A DNA stretch of 50,872 bases from Candidatus Binatia bacterium (GCA_036504975.1 DASXUF010000110.1:1-50872); one strand, 5' to 3'; numbered from the stretch's first letter, positions 16,443-25,646 are shown. Notes: generated by a model from the letters alone, not told the origin. Translations and numbers: made by a program.

Positions 16443-19400
16443 ATGGCCACTGCAAAGACACTTGAAGACATCATCACCGAGCAGGCGCCGATAGTTTGCG
16501 AACAGATCGAAGCGGCGGTTTCGTTCGCCGATTCGGAAGAAGACCTTCGCATCGAATGCGAGAAGGCCATCGAGGTGTTTCGCAAGGAGGCCGATCTTCC
16601 GGAGTTGAAAGGTCACCACGAGGTAACGATCGGCAAAGGCCGGGCCGACTCGGTCTATGATTACGTTTTTATCGAGTACAAAAAGCCCGGCCGGCTGAAA
16701 GAGTCGAACGATACGCCGGGAAACCGAGAAGTTATCAAGCAGCTTCAAGAGCGAGCAAAGGCGTTCAAGTCCGAGCTGAAGCGAGATCCCAAAGAACTTT
16801 TCGGAGTCGGGACAGATGGCAACTTTTTCATCACCGCGAGATACCGGAGCGGTCGCTGGGAGATCAGTCCTGCCAGAGAGCGATCCGTTCATGTCGTAGA
16901 GGATTTCCTCAGAAAGCTCTCAAGTCTCGGCGTTGCCGGTAAACCATTCCTTGCCGACTATTTGGCCGGAGATTTCGGCGCAGAGAGCGAGCGCAAGCTG
17001 GCCCGCGAGGGAATCGAAAAACTTTACTGGCGCATCCGCGAAGCCGAAAAGGAGCCGGAAAAGTATCCCAAGGCCAAGGTCCTCTTCGACCAGTGGAGAA
17101 TTCTCTTCGGTGAGGTCTGCGGTTATGACATTAAGAACCCCAGCAGCAAGATAAAACAACTAGGCGAATTCTACGGCGTCGGGAAAGACCCGAACCCAGC
17201 CGCTCTCCTCTTTGCCGTTCACAGCTACTATGCGCTTTTCATGAAATTCCTGGCTGCAGAGATCGCCACCACGTTTAACCCTTTGAGCGCATCGTTTCTC
17301 GCGCGGCTGCATCAAACGGGGTCCTCGGAAAGATTGCGCGGGGAGCTGCGAGAACTGGAGGACGGCGGCATCTACCGCCACCTTGGCATTAAGAATTTCT
17401 TGGAAGGCGACCTGTTCAGTTGGTACCTGGATGCATGGGATAACGACGTCGAAAGAATCATCCGCCAGATGGTGGCAGCTCTCGACGAGTACGATCCTAA
17501 AACTCTAAGCATCGACCCTATCGAATCCCGCGACCTCCTAAAGAAACTCTACCAGCAACTATTTCCAAAGACGGTCCGCCACGATCTCGGCGAATACTAC
17601 ACACCCGACTGGTTGGCTGAGGTTGTCATCGAACGAGTCGGCTATGACGGCGATCCCGACAAAAGGGTTCTCGATCCAGCTTGCGGTAGCGGGACCTTCC
17701 TGGTGATGGCGATCAATAAAGTCCGGGAATATGCCGACAAGCATATGATTCCCAAGCACGAACTGCTGCCCAAGATTCTCAACAACATTATCGGCTTCGA
17801 TTTGAACCCGCTCGCTGTCATGGCTGCGAGAACAAACTATCTCCTCGCATTGCGCGAGCTGTTAAAACTTGGGGGTGAAATTGAGCTTCCGATTTATCTC
17901 TGCGATTCGATTATGACGCCTGCTGAGTATGGCGAGTTAATTACGAAAGAGGGAACTGTTACTGGCGGCATTGGAAAGGTCAAGGAACTGAAAACGAGTG
18001 CTGACCGATTTATGATTCCGACCGAGATCTCCCAAAGCCGGCAGACAGTAGCTGCATACACGGAGGAGCTGGAGCATTGCGTCAGAAACGATTACTCGGA
18101 GGATGAGTTTATCAGCCGATTGAAGGGCCAGAGGATTCCACTGGAGTCTGAAGAGTTGCATAAGGTGCTCTACCGCCAAGTTGTCAAGCTCAAGAAGCAA
18201 AATCAAAACGACATCTGGGCGCGGATCATCAAGAACAGCTTCGCGCCTCTGTTTACCGAACGGGTTGATTACGTGATTGGGAACCCACCATGGATTCGCT
18301 GGGGTTACCTACCTGAAGACTACCGGGATCAAGCAAAGCACCTATGGAGGAAATACGGGCTTCTCGCCAAGAAGGGCCTTGAAGCTATCATGGGAACAGG
18401 CGAATTGGACTTCTCCATGCTGTTTACGTACGCCTGTATTGATTCTTACTTGCTTGATCACGGCAAAATGGGTTTCCTGATAACACAGGAGGTCGTAAAA
18501 TCTAAGGGAGCTGGTGAAGGTTTTCGACGATTCAGACTAGGACTAGAGGGTGTACCTTTCCAACTCTGTACATTCCACGACTTCGTAAAAGTCAGTCCAT
18601 TCGAAGCGGGCAATAAAGCTGGTCTTATTATTGTCGAAAAGGGCAAGGAGACCGCATACCCCATTCCCTACTACGTGTGGAAAAAACGGGCAGGCATCCG
18701 CCAGATTGATAATAGCCTGCCTCTAGATGAAGTTTTAAAATTCATCGAGTGCGAAGTACTCTCTGCCAAGCCGATAAGCAGTCCAACAAGCGCATGGCAA
18801 ACCGCGTCACCCGCCCAGAATCAAGTCTTGGACAAAATAAAAGGGCGTGGAAGTTACCGAGCAAGATGTGGCGTTTCAGTTGACCCGTATGGAGTGTTTC
18901 TCGTCGAGATGACGCAGGTCATAAGTCCAGATACTGTACTTGTATCAAACTTGCCTGAACTTGGTGACGCAAGTATTCCCAAACTTCCTCCGCAGGCAAT
19001 TGAAAATACCTATCTGTATCCTGCTGTGAGAGGAAAAGATATACACCGCTGGATGGCAAACCCAGTTTATGCGGCGATCATCATAAATAAGAGTACAAAG
19101 CGGGCTGACATACCCTCGGAGTCTGAGGTTAAAACTAACAGCCCTAAAACATATGCCTTTCTCCGGACCTTGCAGGATTCGGCTCTTAAACGGGAAAAAT
19201 ACTGGCGCTACTTTGCCAAACCGCAACACTCGAAGGCACTTCTGACTACAGACCAGCAAGGTAAGAATCAAAAATATTTTCGGTTGCGCGAGCAATTGTC
19301 AGACGGCGGAGCGCTGTACGATGTTTCTGAGGCTCCCTTCTATACACTTTTTAATGTGGGCCCCTACAGTTTCTCCCCATTCAAGGTGGTTTGGCAGATG

Positions 19401-19841
19401 GGGGCGAATCAAATGAAGGCTGCGGTGGTTTCCACTCATGCCTTTCACGCTAGTGGGAAGTCTACGCCGCTCCAAGTAGTAATTCCTTGCACTGGTACTA
19501 CGTCCTATGCTTCATTCCAGGTTGGGACAGAGGCACACTATGTTTGTGCACTTATGAATTCGTCGCTTGTTGGGGCACTGCTCAAGTCGTTTTCCTCGGG
19601 AGGGCGCGGATTCGGTGCTCCTTCAATTCTCAGTAATATTGCTGTTCCGAGGTTTAACTTCCAAGATAAGACTCATAAAACTCTTTCTGAACTCTCGGTG
19701 CAAGTGCACGAATTGACTACGGCGAAGAGGACGGATGATCTACCGAAGATAGAATTGGAGATTGATCAGGTGGCGGCGGGGATGTGGGACATCACATCGA
19801 AAGAACTTGAGCAAATCCAGAAAACCCTCAAGGAAAAATAA
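16443..19841 (+). CDS. Nuclease-like/N6-adenine DNA methyltransferase, type IIG- or DrmMI-like
   Basis: The 1132-residue protein has an N-terminal domain with a PD-(D/E)xK-like pattern: E38, D69 and E78-x-K80 in GRADSVYDYVFIEYKKPG. A helical linker follows, then a gamma-class N6-adenine methylase: GEYYTPDWLAE near 384, SAM-binding motif I DPACGSGTF near 411, FDLNPLAVMAARTNY, and catalytic motif IV NPPW near 613. The C-terminal part (about 740-1132) has the form of a target-recognition region with LYPAVRGKDIHRW and NSSLVGALL segments seen in Eco57I/type IIG enzymes. Bases beyond about 17900 are clearly AT-richer than the neighbours. A SNF2-like helicase gene follows closely. It likely methylates self DNA and may cut DNA, the latter being inference. 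Confidence 0.88.
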   Translation: MATAKTLEDIITEQAPIVCEQIEAAVSFADSEEDLRIECEKAIEVFRKEADLPELKGHHEVTIGKGRADSVYDYVFIEYKKPGRLKESNDTPGNREVIKQLQERAKAFKSELKRDPKELFGVGTDGNFFITARYRSGRWEISPARERSVHVVEDFLRKLSSLGVAGKPFLADYLAGDFGAESERKLAREGIEKLYWRIREAEKEPEKYPKAKVLFDQWRILFGEVCGYDIKNPSSKIKQLGEFYGVGKDPNPAALLFAVHSYYALFMKFLAAEIATTFNPLSASFLARLHQTGSSERLRGELRELEDGGIYRHLGIKNFLEGDLFSWYLDAWDNDVERIIRQMVAALDEYDPKTLSIDPIESRDLLKKLYQQLFPKTVRHDLGEYYTPDWLAEVVIERVGYDGDPDKRVLDPACGSGTFLVMAINKVREYADKHMIPKHELLPKILNNIIGFDLNPLAVMAARTNYLLALRELLKLGGEIELPIYLCDSIMTPAEYGELITKEGTVTGGIGKVKELKTSADRFMIPTEISQSRQTVAAYTEELEHCVRNDYSEDEFISRLKGQRIPLESEELHKVLYRQVVKLKKQNQNDIWARIIKNSFAPLFTERVDYVIGNPPWIRWGYLPEDYRDQAKHLWRKYGLLAKKGLEAIMGTGELDFSMLFTYACIDSYLLDHGKMGFLITQEVVKSKGAGEGFRRFRLGLEGVPFQLCTFHDFVKVSPFEAGNKAGLIIVEKGKETAYPIPYYVWKKRAGIRQIDNSLPLDEVLKFIECEVLSAKPISSPTSAWQTASPAQNQVLDKIKGRGSYRARCGVSVDPYGVFLVEMTQVISPDTVLVSNLPELGDASIPKLPPQAIENTYLYPAVRGKDIHRWMANPVYAAIIINKSTKRADIPSESEVKTNSPKTYAFLRTLQDSALKREKYWRYFAKPQHSKALLTTDQQGKNQKYFRLREQLSDGGALYDVSEAPFYTLFNVGPYSFSPFKVVWQMGANQMKAAVVSTHAFHASGKSTPLQVVIPCTGTTSYASFQVGTEAHYVCALMNSSLVGALLKSFSSGGRGFGAPSILSNIAVPRFNFQDKTHKTLSELSVQVHELTTAKRTDDLPKIELEIDQVAAGMWDITSKELEQIQKTLKEK

Positions 19842-19870
19842 TTTTCAGTCTGTCGGCTTTGAGTAAGAAA

Positions 19871-22606
19871 ATGGACCTTCAAGTAGGCGACTCTGTAATC
19901 GGCACTAATCCAAGCCTCCGGCCTTACGGCGCTGGGCGGGTGCTGATGGTGAAGAACGGAATTGCGAAGGTCGAGTACTCGCCCGGGCTTTTCTCGGAAC
20001 CGCCGCTTTATGCGCATACCAAACTACTGAAGATAGAAGAAGCAGAGAGGGTGCCGGCCCCTTTGGAGCTGGCTTTAAAGGGCCAATGGGAAAAAGAGAC
20101 GTGGCGCTTCGATCTTAGGCAGATGGCCGCGCGGTTCCTGACGGGAAACATCGGCGGACAATTGAGCGACGCCCGAACGGAAATACTACCGCACCAAATT
20201 TTTGCGGCCCATAAAGTTGTAAGCAGCCCAAAGAGACGGTTTTTGCTTGCCGATGAGGTTGGTCTCGGCAAAACCATCGAGGCGGGGATGATCTGGCAGG
20301 CATTGGCCCAACGCGGTCAGGCAAAAAGAACTTTGATCATTTGTCCGGCGGGACTGACGGTTCAATGGCAGGAGGAGATGCAGGACAAGTTCGGGCAGTT
20401 CTTTGAAATCTTCCAGCGCGACTTTCACACGATCAACCCGCGCATCTGGGACCTGAAGGCGTGCGCGATCGCGTCGCTCGATTGCCTGAAGCGCAAGGAG
20501 CACAAGGAAAAGCTTCTCGAAAACCGCAAGTGGGATCTGATCATCTTCGACGAGGCGCACCGTTTGAGCGCGAGAGACTACGGAGAAGCCAAAACGGAGA
20601 AGACGCAGAATTACCGCCTGGCCGAGGATCTGGGAGAACACACGGACGCCTTGCTTTTGTTGACCGCCACTCCGCATCAGGGAGACGCGACCCATTCGCG
20701 CTTTCGCCATCTGCTCGGATTGCTGGATAACGAGATCGATTTCGGCGGCTTGGAAGACGGCCAGGTAACGCTTTGGAACTATGCCGTCAGGGAACCGAGA
20801 GGCAACGGCTATCGGCCCTACAAGGACTACATCTTACGGACACCGAAGCTCAACGTGACGGATTCCCAAGGAAGAAAAATCTTCCGCGGCCGCGATACGC
20901 ATCCGCTCCGCTTCCCCATGTTCAAGGACGAGGCGGAATTCTACAAGGAAGTCAGCCGTTATATCTCCGCCGGTTATCGCATGGTGGAACACCTTAAGGA
21001 TCGTAACAAGAAACTCGCGATCGGCTTCGTGCTCACGGTTTTCCAGAAACTAGCTTCCAGCTCGACGCATGCAATCAAGGCGGCTCTTTATGGCCGGAAA
21101 ATGCGCCTACAAGATAAATATCGCCGGCTGCCCGATTCCGTCGATCGCTTGGAATCGCTTCTTGAGGAGGCGGACGAGCGCTTCGAAGGCGAGATGGAAG
21201 AGAAGGCCGCTTGGCGGCTCAAGACCGAGGAAGAGTTCGTTAAAGACGAGCTTGTGCAATTGGAACGGCTGATCGCCATGCCGGTCAAGCAGGATCGAAA
21301 GCTCGTCGAGCTGAAGCAATTGATCAAGCGGGTCTTCAGCGAAAGCGAGAGAGGGGAGCAAGAGAAGGTTTTGGTCTTCACGGAGTACAGGAGAACTCAG
21401 GACCATCTGGTCGAGGAGTTGGAAAAGAGCTTTGGCAAAGGCTCGGTCGTAGTGATCAACGGCGACATGAAACTGGACCAGCGGAAAACCAGCGTGCAGC
21501 GGTTCCGAGAGAATGAAAACGTCCGCTTTATGGTCAGCACCGAGTCGGGCGGCGAAGGCATCAACCTTCAATTCTGTCACGTCCTCGTGAATTACGACCT
21601 GCCTTGGAACCCGATGAGGATCGAGCAGCGCGTGGGGCGCATCTACCGCTTCGGCCAAACCAAGAGAGTTCAAATCTACAACTTCAGAGGCAAAGAAACC
21701 GTGGAGGATAAAATCTACGGCTTCCTCGAACAAAAAATTGAAATTGCCGCGAAGGCTTTAGCGAAAGTCACCGGGGAAGACCCGGAGGACATCAAAACCA
21801 CGATGCTCGGTCAACTGGAGAGCGAGGTGGATTACAACTCGATCTACAAGCGCGCCATCGTCGAGCAGGACATCGAACAATCCAAAGAAGAGATAGAAGA
21901 GGGGGTCAAAAAAGCCCAGCTTGCGTATGAGATAGCGACCAACAGCTTGTTCCGAGATGTCTCCGGCTATTCCTTCGCCAATTACGAAAGGGAACTGAAA
22001 GCGGACGTGGACCTTGAGGCGTTGAGGGAATTGACCGAGCGGTTCTTGCAGCACCATCACCGCCAGGTTCAGAAGAAAGACGGTTTGTTTGAATTCCTCA
22101 CGCCGGAAGACCTGCGCGGGCCCGGCATCGACGAGCGGTTTACCAAAGTGACCTTTGACCGCAAAGCGGCCATAGAAAACCCTGACCTTACCTTTTTTGC
22201 GCTGGGCCATCCCTTTGTCGATAGCATGCTCAAGACTTGCGGGGACGTGAAATTTGGCGGTTATTGCGCTCGACGGCATATCCGGGACGTGAAAGCGGGC
22301 CCGGCCTGCGGATACGCTTTTAATTTCATCGTCCGGCAACGAATTCACCGGGATGATCATGAGGAGTTTTTGTTTGCGCTCCATCCCATCTTTGTCGGAG
22401 ATGACGGTACGATCGACGATATGACAGCGAAGTTGTGTTTGGAACGCTATAGCGATTCGCTCGGCGGAGAAATCGAAGTGAACCTCAAACCCAGCGATGC
22501 CTTTGAAATCGCAAAGGCACGCCTTCAGAAACAGGTTAAAACTATCTGGGATTGGGAAGAGGACGTATCCTTGCTTAATCTCGCCTTGGTCGCGATAGGG
22601 TCGTGA
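19871..22606 (+). CDS. SNF2/RapA-type superfamily 2 helicase (DrmD-like)
   Basis: The protein (911 aa from ATG 19871; TTG 19859 would add four) has an N-terminal beta segment (DLQVGDSVIGTNPSLRPYGAGRVL), then helicase motifs: Walker A DEVGLGKTIEAG near 128, motif Ia LIICPAGLTVQWQEEM, DEAH box DEAHRLS near 227, TATPHQGD near 265. A coiled, charged insertion (about 420-495) precedes the second RecA lobe, with VLVFTEYRRT near 500, STESGGEGINLQ and RVGRIYRFGQ near 590. The C-terminal third (about 650-911) has no motif I know; two Cys pairs are not arranged as a zinc finger. This build matches SNF2 proteins of DISARM class 1 and RapA/HepA. Next to a methyltransferase it most likely translocates on DNA for defence. 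Confidence 0.88.
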   Translation: MDLQVGDSVIGTNPSLRPYGAGRVLMVKNGIAKVEYSPGLFSEPPLYAHTKLLKIEEAERVPAPLELALKGQWEKETWRFDLRQMAARFLTGNIGGQLSDARTEILPHQIFAAHKVVSSPKRRFLLADEVGLGKTIEAGMIWQALAQRGQAKRTLIICPAGLTVQWQEEMQDKFGQFFEIFQRDFHTINPRIWDLKACAIASLDCLKRKEHKEKLLENRKWDLIIFDEAHRLSARDYGEAKTEKTQNYRLAEDLGEHTDALLLLTATPHQGDATHSRFRHLLGLLDNEIDFGGLEDGQVTLWNYAVREPRGNGYRPYKDYILRTPKLNVTDSQGRKIFRGRDTHPLRFPMFKDEAEFYKEVSRYISAGYRMVEHLKDRNKKLAIGFVLTVFQKLASSSTHAIKAALYGRKMRLQDKYRRLPDSVDRLESLLEEADERFEGEMEEKAAWRLKTEEEFVKDELVQLERLIAMPVKQDRKLVELKQLIKRVFSESERGEQEKVLVFTEYRRTQDHLVEELEKSFGKGSVVVINGDMKLDQRKTSVQRFRENENVRFMVSTESGGEGINLQFCHVLVNYDLPWNPMRIEQRVGRIYRFGQTKRVQIYNFRGKETVEDKIYGFLEQKIEIAAKALAKVTGEDPEDIKTTMLGQLESEVDYNSIYKRAIVEQDIEQSKEEIEEGVKKAQLAYEIATNSLFRDVSGYSFANYERELKADVDLEALRELTERFLQHHHRQVQKKDGLFEFLTPEDLRGPGIDERFTKVTFDRKAAIENPDLTFFALGHPFVDSMLKTCGDVKFGGYCARRHIRDVKAGPACGYAFNFIVRQRIHRDDHEEFLFALHPIFVGDDGTIDDMTAKLCLERYSDSLGGEIEVNLKPSDAFEIAKARLQKQVKTIWDWEEDVSLLNLALVAIGS

Positions 22607-22624
22607 GTTTTCAGCGCCGTGGGT

Positions 22625-22820
22625 TAATTCCCCGCCGCTTGCTGGGCGGTGTTGGTTCGTAGCCCCGCCAGAGCCCGTCATTCCCGCGTGCTTTTAGCGG
22701 GAATCCAGGCGAACTTCGGACTGGACCCCCGATTATAACATTCGGGGGTGACAACTTGGGATAAATTATCCGAGGGGCCTCTCGATCTCCCGCAGCTTGC
22801 TGCGAGGTTGTTCCTTAAGT
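22625..22820. repeat. Nested intergenic repeat block (GTCATTCCCGC type and CCCGC-GCTTGC hairpins)
   Basis: The core is an inverted pair, 22677-22708 (GTCATTCCCGCG...GGGAATCCAG) and 22721-22753 (CTGGACCCCCG...GGGGGTGACA). Each arm is also a hairpin of its own (TTCCCGC/GCGGGAA and CCCCCGA/TTCGGGGG). Outside lie CCCCGCCGCTTGCTGGGCGG (22630-22649) and CCCGCAGCTTGCTGCGAGG near 22791. I recall GTCATTCCCGC...GGGAATCCAG dyads as common in environmental genomes (not checked). The block fills the whole 264-base gap between the convergent helicase and kinase genes. Confidence 0.75.
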
Positions 22821-22870
22821 GCCGAATGACCCGGACTCTCAGGTTTACCTGCCTTCGATTCCACCAGGTT

Positions 22871-24502
22871 TTATTTTGGCAGCGAGAAGAAGAACGTCGC
22901 GCCTTTGCCCTCCTGGCTTTCCGCCCAGATCCTGCCCCCGTGCGACTCGACGATCATTTTACAGATGGCGAGCCCGAGCCCCGTGCCTTTGTGCTTGGAG
23001 GTCTTGCCGCTTTGGGTCTGGCGGTATTTCTCGAACAGGTCGCCCATTTCGTGCGCCGGAATTCCAGCGCCGCTGTCTTTGACCCAAATCGTCGTCTCGC
23101 CCTCGTTTTTCTGCGCGGCGCCGACCTCGATCGTGCCGCCCTCGCGGGTAAACTTGATGGCGTTGCTGATCAGGTTGGTAAAGACCTGTCCCAGGCGCGC
23201 GGGATCAGCGTTGACTCGAGACAGAGGCGGTTCGGTGCGGCCGGTGAGAGAGATCTTTTTCTCCCGGGCCAAGATAACGTAATCGTCGAGGCTCGCGCGG
23301 ATCAGTCGCTCCACGTCCACTTCCTCCTTGATCAATTCCAGCCGGCCGGCTTCGATCTTGGAGAGATCGAGAAAGTCGTTGATGAGGTTCAACAAGTTGC
23401 GGCTGCTGGCGCTGATCTTGAATAGCCAGGTCTTTTGATCATTGGTGACAGGACCGACCAGACCGTCTTCGACGATGGCGGCGCTCGACATGATCGCCGT
23501 AAGCGGCGCCCTGAGATCGTGGACGATCATGGCGGTGAAATCCGCCTTGAGCTTTTCCAGTTCCTGGGCTTGAAGCTTGGAGGCGAGAATCGGCTCCAGC
23601 TCGCGGGCGGCGATCGCGAGCGTCTGCCGGGTTTCGTCCGTGTAGAGCGAGCGGTTGGCGGTAAAGACCGATAGACCGCCTTCGACGGCGGCGGAAAAGC
23701 GCGCCGAAAGCATGGCGAGCTTCCTCCTCTCCGCCGGCGCCTCGGCGCTCAGCAGCTCGGGGTTGAGCATATTCATCCGCGGCGACTCTTTATCCCGCGG
23801 CGGCACGAGATTTTCTTCCAGCAGGGTCTGCCGGGCAATTTCCAGCCACGCGGCCGGAACCCGCTCCGCAAAGTGGACTATCGTCATCGGCCCATTGGGC
23901 GCGCGCATCGAGAGCACGGCGATCTGATAATCGATGAGGGATTTAAAAAATTCGAAGAAATTGTTTAACACGGCGATGAGGTCGCTGGTCGAGCGGCCGG
24001 TCTCGCGGATGCGATTGCTGATGGTCGCCTCGAACAGAAGACGGTCCAGCAAATCGGTCAGGCGCGCGTGTGCGGTCTGGCGCGCGAACGGCACGGCGCC
24101 CTTGGAGACGGGCTTGTTCGTCGTCTTGCGCTTTTTCTCCGCCAGGAGTCGGGCGACCTCTTGTTCGAGTGGCCCCGTGCCGGTCCCTTTGAGTACGTAG
24201 CTGTCGGCGCCGGCCTCCTTGCCCCAAAAGCGGTGTTCCTGCTGGTCCAGGGTCGTAAGCAATATGATGGGCAGGTCCTCCGTCGCGGAGTCGTTCTTCA
24301 AGAGCCGGCAGACCTGATAGCCGGTCAGCTCGGGCATCACGATGTCCGAGACGAGGAGATCCGGGCTCTCGCTTTGAACGAGGTGAAATGCCTCCAGGCC
24401 GTTGCTCCCCTGCACCACCTGGTAGCCCCGGCGCTCGAGGGCCAAGGCGATCGTGCTGCGCTGCGTACGGCTGTCGTCGACGACCACTATTTTTGCGGCC
24501 AT
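22871..24502 (-). CDS. Response regulator receiver-histidine kinase hybrid (REC-HisKA-HATPase)
   Basis: The 543-residue cytoplasmic protein starts MAAKIVVVDDSRTQRS; its receiver domain (about 1-125) keeps the acidic pair DD, the phospho-acceptor in LLVSDIVMPELTGY, the LLTT switch Thr and the VLKG Lys. A middle region (about 140-300) has no domain I can name and may be a degenerate GAF-like sensor. HisKA follows with MIVHDLRAPLT near 326, then HATPase boxes NLISNAIKFT, DSGAGIP and GTGLGLAICKMIV up to the C-terminus. ATG 24502 has GAGGAGGG upstream and overlaps the cheB end by 16 bases. As last gene of the chemosensory operon it is the likely output, taking phosphate from CheA on its receiver. 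Confidence 0.92.
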   Translation of the reverse strand: MAAKIVVVDDSRTQRSTIALALERRGYQVVQGSNGLEAFHLVQSESPDLLVSDIVMPELTGYQVCRLLKNDSATEDLPIILLTTLDQQEHRFWGKEAGADSYVLKGTGTGPLEQEVARLLAEKKRKTTNKPVSKGAVPFARQTAHARLTDLLDRLLFEATISNRIRETGRSTSDLIAVLNNFFEFFKSLIDYQIAVLSMRAPNGPMTIVHFAERVPAAWLEIARQTLLEENLVPPRDKESPRMNMLNPELLSAEAPAERRKLAMLSARFSAAVEGGLSVFTANRSLYTDETRQTLAIAARELEPILASKLQAQELEKLKADFTAMIVHDLRAPLTAIMSSAAIVEDGLVGPVTNDQKTWLFKISASSRNLLNLINDFLDLSKIEAGRLELIKEEVDVERLIRASLDDYVILAREKKISLTGRTEPPLSRVNADPARLGQVFTNLISNAIKFTREGGTIEVGAAQKNEGETTIWVKDSGAGIPAHEMGDLFEKYRQTQSGKTSKHKGTGLGLAICKMIVESHGGRIWAESQEGKGATFFFSLPK

Positions 24503-25551
24503 GCGGTTTTTCCCTCCTCTCTCAGGAAGGCTGCCTGGATGATCTCGTCGGCGATCTTTTCCAGGGGACTGACGATTTCCGCTGCGCCGGTGATCATGGC
24601 TTCCCGCGGCATGCCGAAGACGAGCGAGCTGGCCTCGTCCTGAACGATCGTCCGCCCCCCGGCGGCGCGGATCTTTTTCAATCCTTGAGCCCCGTCTTTT
24701 CCCATCCCGGTCAACAAGACGCCGATCGCCTCCGCGCCGTAGATTTGCGCCGCCGATTCCATAAGGCGATCCACGGAGGGGCGATGTCCTTGAAGCGGCG
24801 GGTCGTCGGTGAGGGTGAATTTCTTTCCCGCGCTGATTTCGAGGTGATGGTTGTCCGGCGCGATATAGACGTTCCCGTTGCGGAGCGAGACTCCGTGGAC
24901 GGCGAGCCTTACCGGCAGCGAGGACTCGCGCTCGAGCCATTGCCGCAAGCCGGCAACGAAGCCGGGCGCAATGTGCTGCACGATGGCGATCGGGATCGGG
25001 AAGTAATGGGGCAGGGCTTTTAAGATTTTGGCCAGCGCCGGGGGGCCGCCGGTCGAGGCGCCGATGATCACCACTTCGGCTTTGGCGGGCCGATTGACCT
25101 CGGTCCTTGGCGCTGCGGAGGGCGGCGCGGGTTTGTTGACCAACCGCATCGGATGGACGTGCGCCACGGTTTTGACGCGGAATATCAACTCCTCGCCGAT
25201 CTGAGAGAATCCTCCCGGTCCGATGCCGCTCGGCTTGCCCATGATGTCCACCGCGCCGCACCGGAGCGCTTCGAAGGCCACCTCCGAGTCGCGGCTTTCG
25301 ATCATTTGGCTCACGACCAGAATAGGAACCGGACGGGTCGAAGCGATGATTTTCGTCGCTTCCAGCCCGCCCATGAGCGGCATGTTGAGGTCCATCGTCA
25401 TGACGTCCGGATTCAGCGAATTTCTGAGATCGATGGCTTCCTGGCCGGTTTTTGCCCAGCCCACGACCTCGAGGTCGGGATCCTGGCTCAATAGATCCCG
25501 CATCATGGCGGCGATCGAGGGTGAATCGTCGGCGATCAAAACTTTAATCAT
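24487..25551 (-). CDS. cheB: CheB, receptor glutamate methylesterase/deamidase
   Basis: The 354-residue protein has an N-terminal receiver domain (VLIADDSPSIAAMM, phospho-acceptor D54 in MTMDLNMP, VSQM and MGKP switch residues) and a C-terminal methylesterase domain (about 155-345) with the catalytic Ser in GASTGGPPAL, His in VQHIAPGF and Asp in LLTGMGKDGA. It demethylates the adjoining receptor, opposing CheR, when phosphorylated by the CheA of this operon. Its 3' end overlaps the kinase gene. A 95-base gap with a dyad separates it from cheA, unlike the tight junctions elsewhere in the operon. Confidence 0.97.
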   Translation of the reverse strand: MIKVLIADDSPSIAAMMRDLLSQDPDLEVVGWAKTGQEAIDLRNSLNPDVMTMDLNMPLMGGLEATKIIASTRPVPILVVSQMIESRDSEVAFEALRCGAVDIMGKPSGIGPGGFSQIGEELIFRVKTVAHVHPMRLVNKPAPPSAAPRTEVNRPAKAEVVIIGASTGGPPALAKILKALPHYFPIPIAIVQHIAPGFVAGLRQWLERESSLPVRLAVHGVSLRNGNVYIAPDNHHLEISAGKKFTLTDDPPLQGHRPSVDRLMESAAQIYGAEAIGVLLTGMGKDGAQGLKKIRAAGGRTIVQDEASSLVFGMPREAMITGAAEIVSPLEKIADEIIQAAFLREEGKTAWPQK

Positions 25552-25563
25552 AAGAAATTAAAA

Positions 25564-25636
25564 GACGTGTTCGTGTCCGTGCTCGTGTTGGTAAAGAGGG
25601 TTCTGCTATGCGCACGATCACGAGTCACGAGCACGC
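25564..25636. repeat. Dyad of CGTG/CACG words between cheA and cheB
   Basis: The left arm from 25564 (GACGTGTTCGTGTCCGTGCT...) and right arm 25610-25636 (GCGCACGATCACGAGTCACG...) are imperfect complements. Each arm is a degenerate tandem of CGTG-containing words. There is no T-tract, so attenuation of cheB is possible but a strong terminator is unlikely. Confidence 0.65.
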
Positions 25637-25646
25637 TTCTTTCTGT

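Noticed and set aside
15822-22606. Calling the cassette a DISARM system
   Set aside because: The methylase and SNF2 helicase resemble DrmMI and DrmD, but no DrmA helicase, DrmB (DUF1998) or DrmC (PLD) gene is present, and a DprA-like gene is not part of DISARM.
24503-25261. N-terminal extension of the REC-kinase frame over cheB
   Set aside because: The frame is open upstream, but the receiver begins at ATG 24502 with a good ribosome site, and the extension is low-complexity Arg-rich sequence antiparallel in logic to cheB coding.
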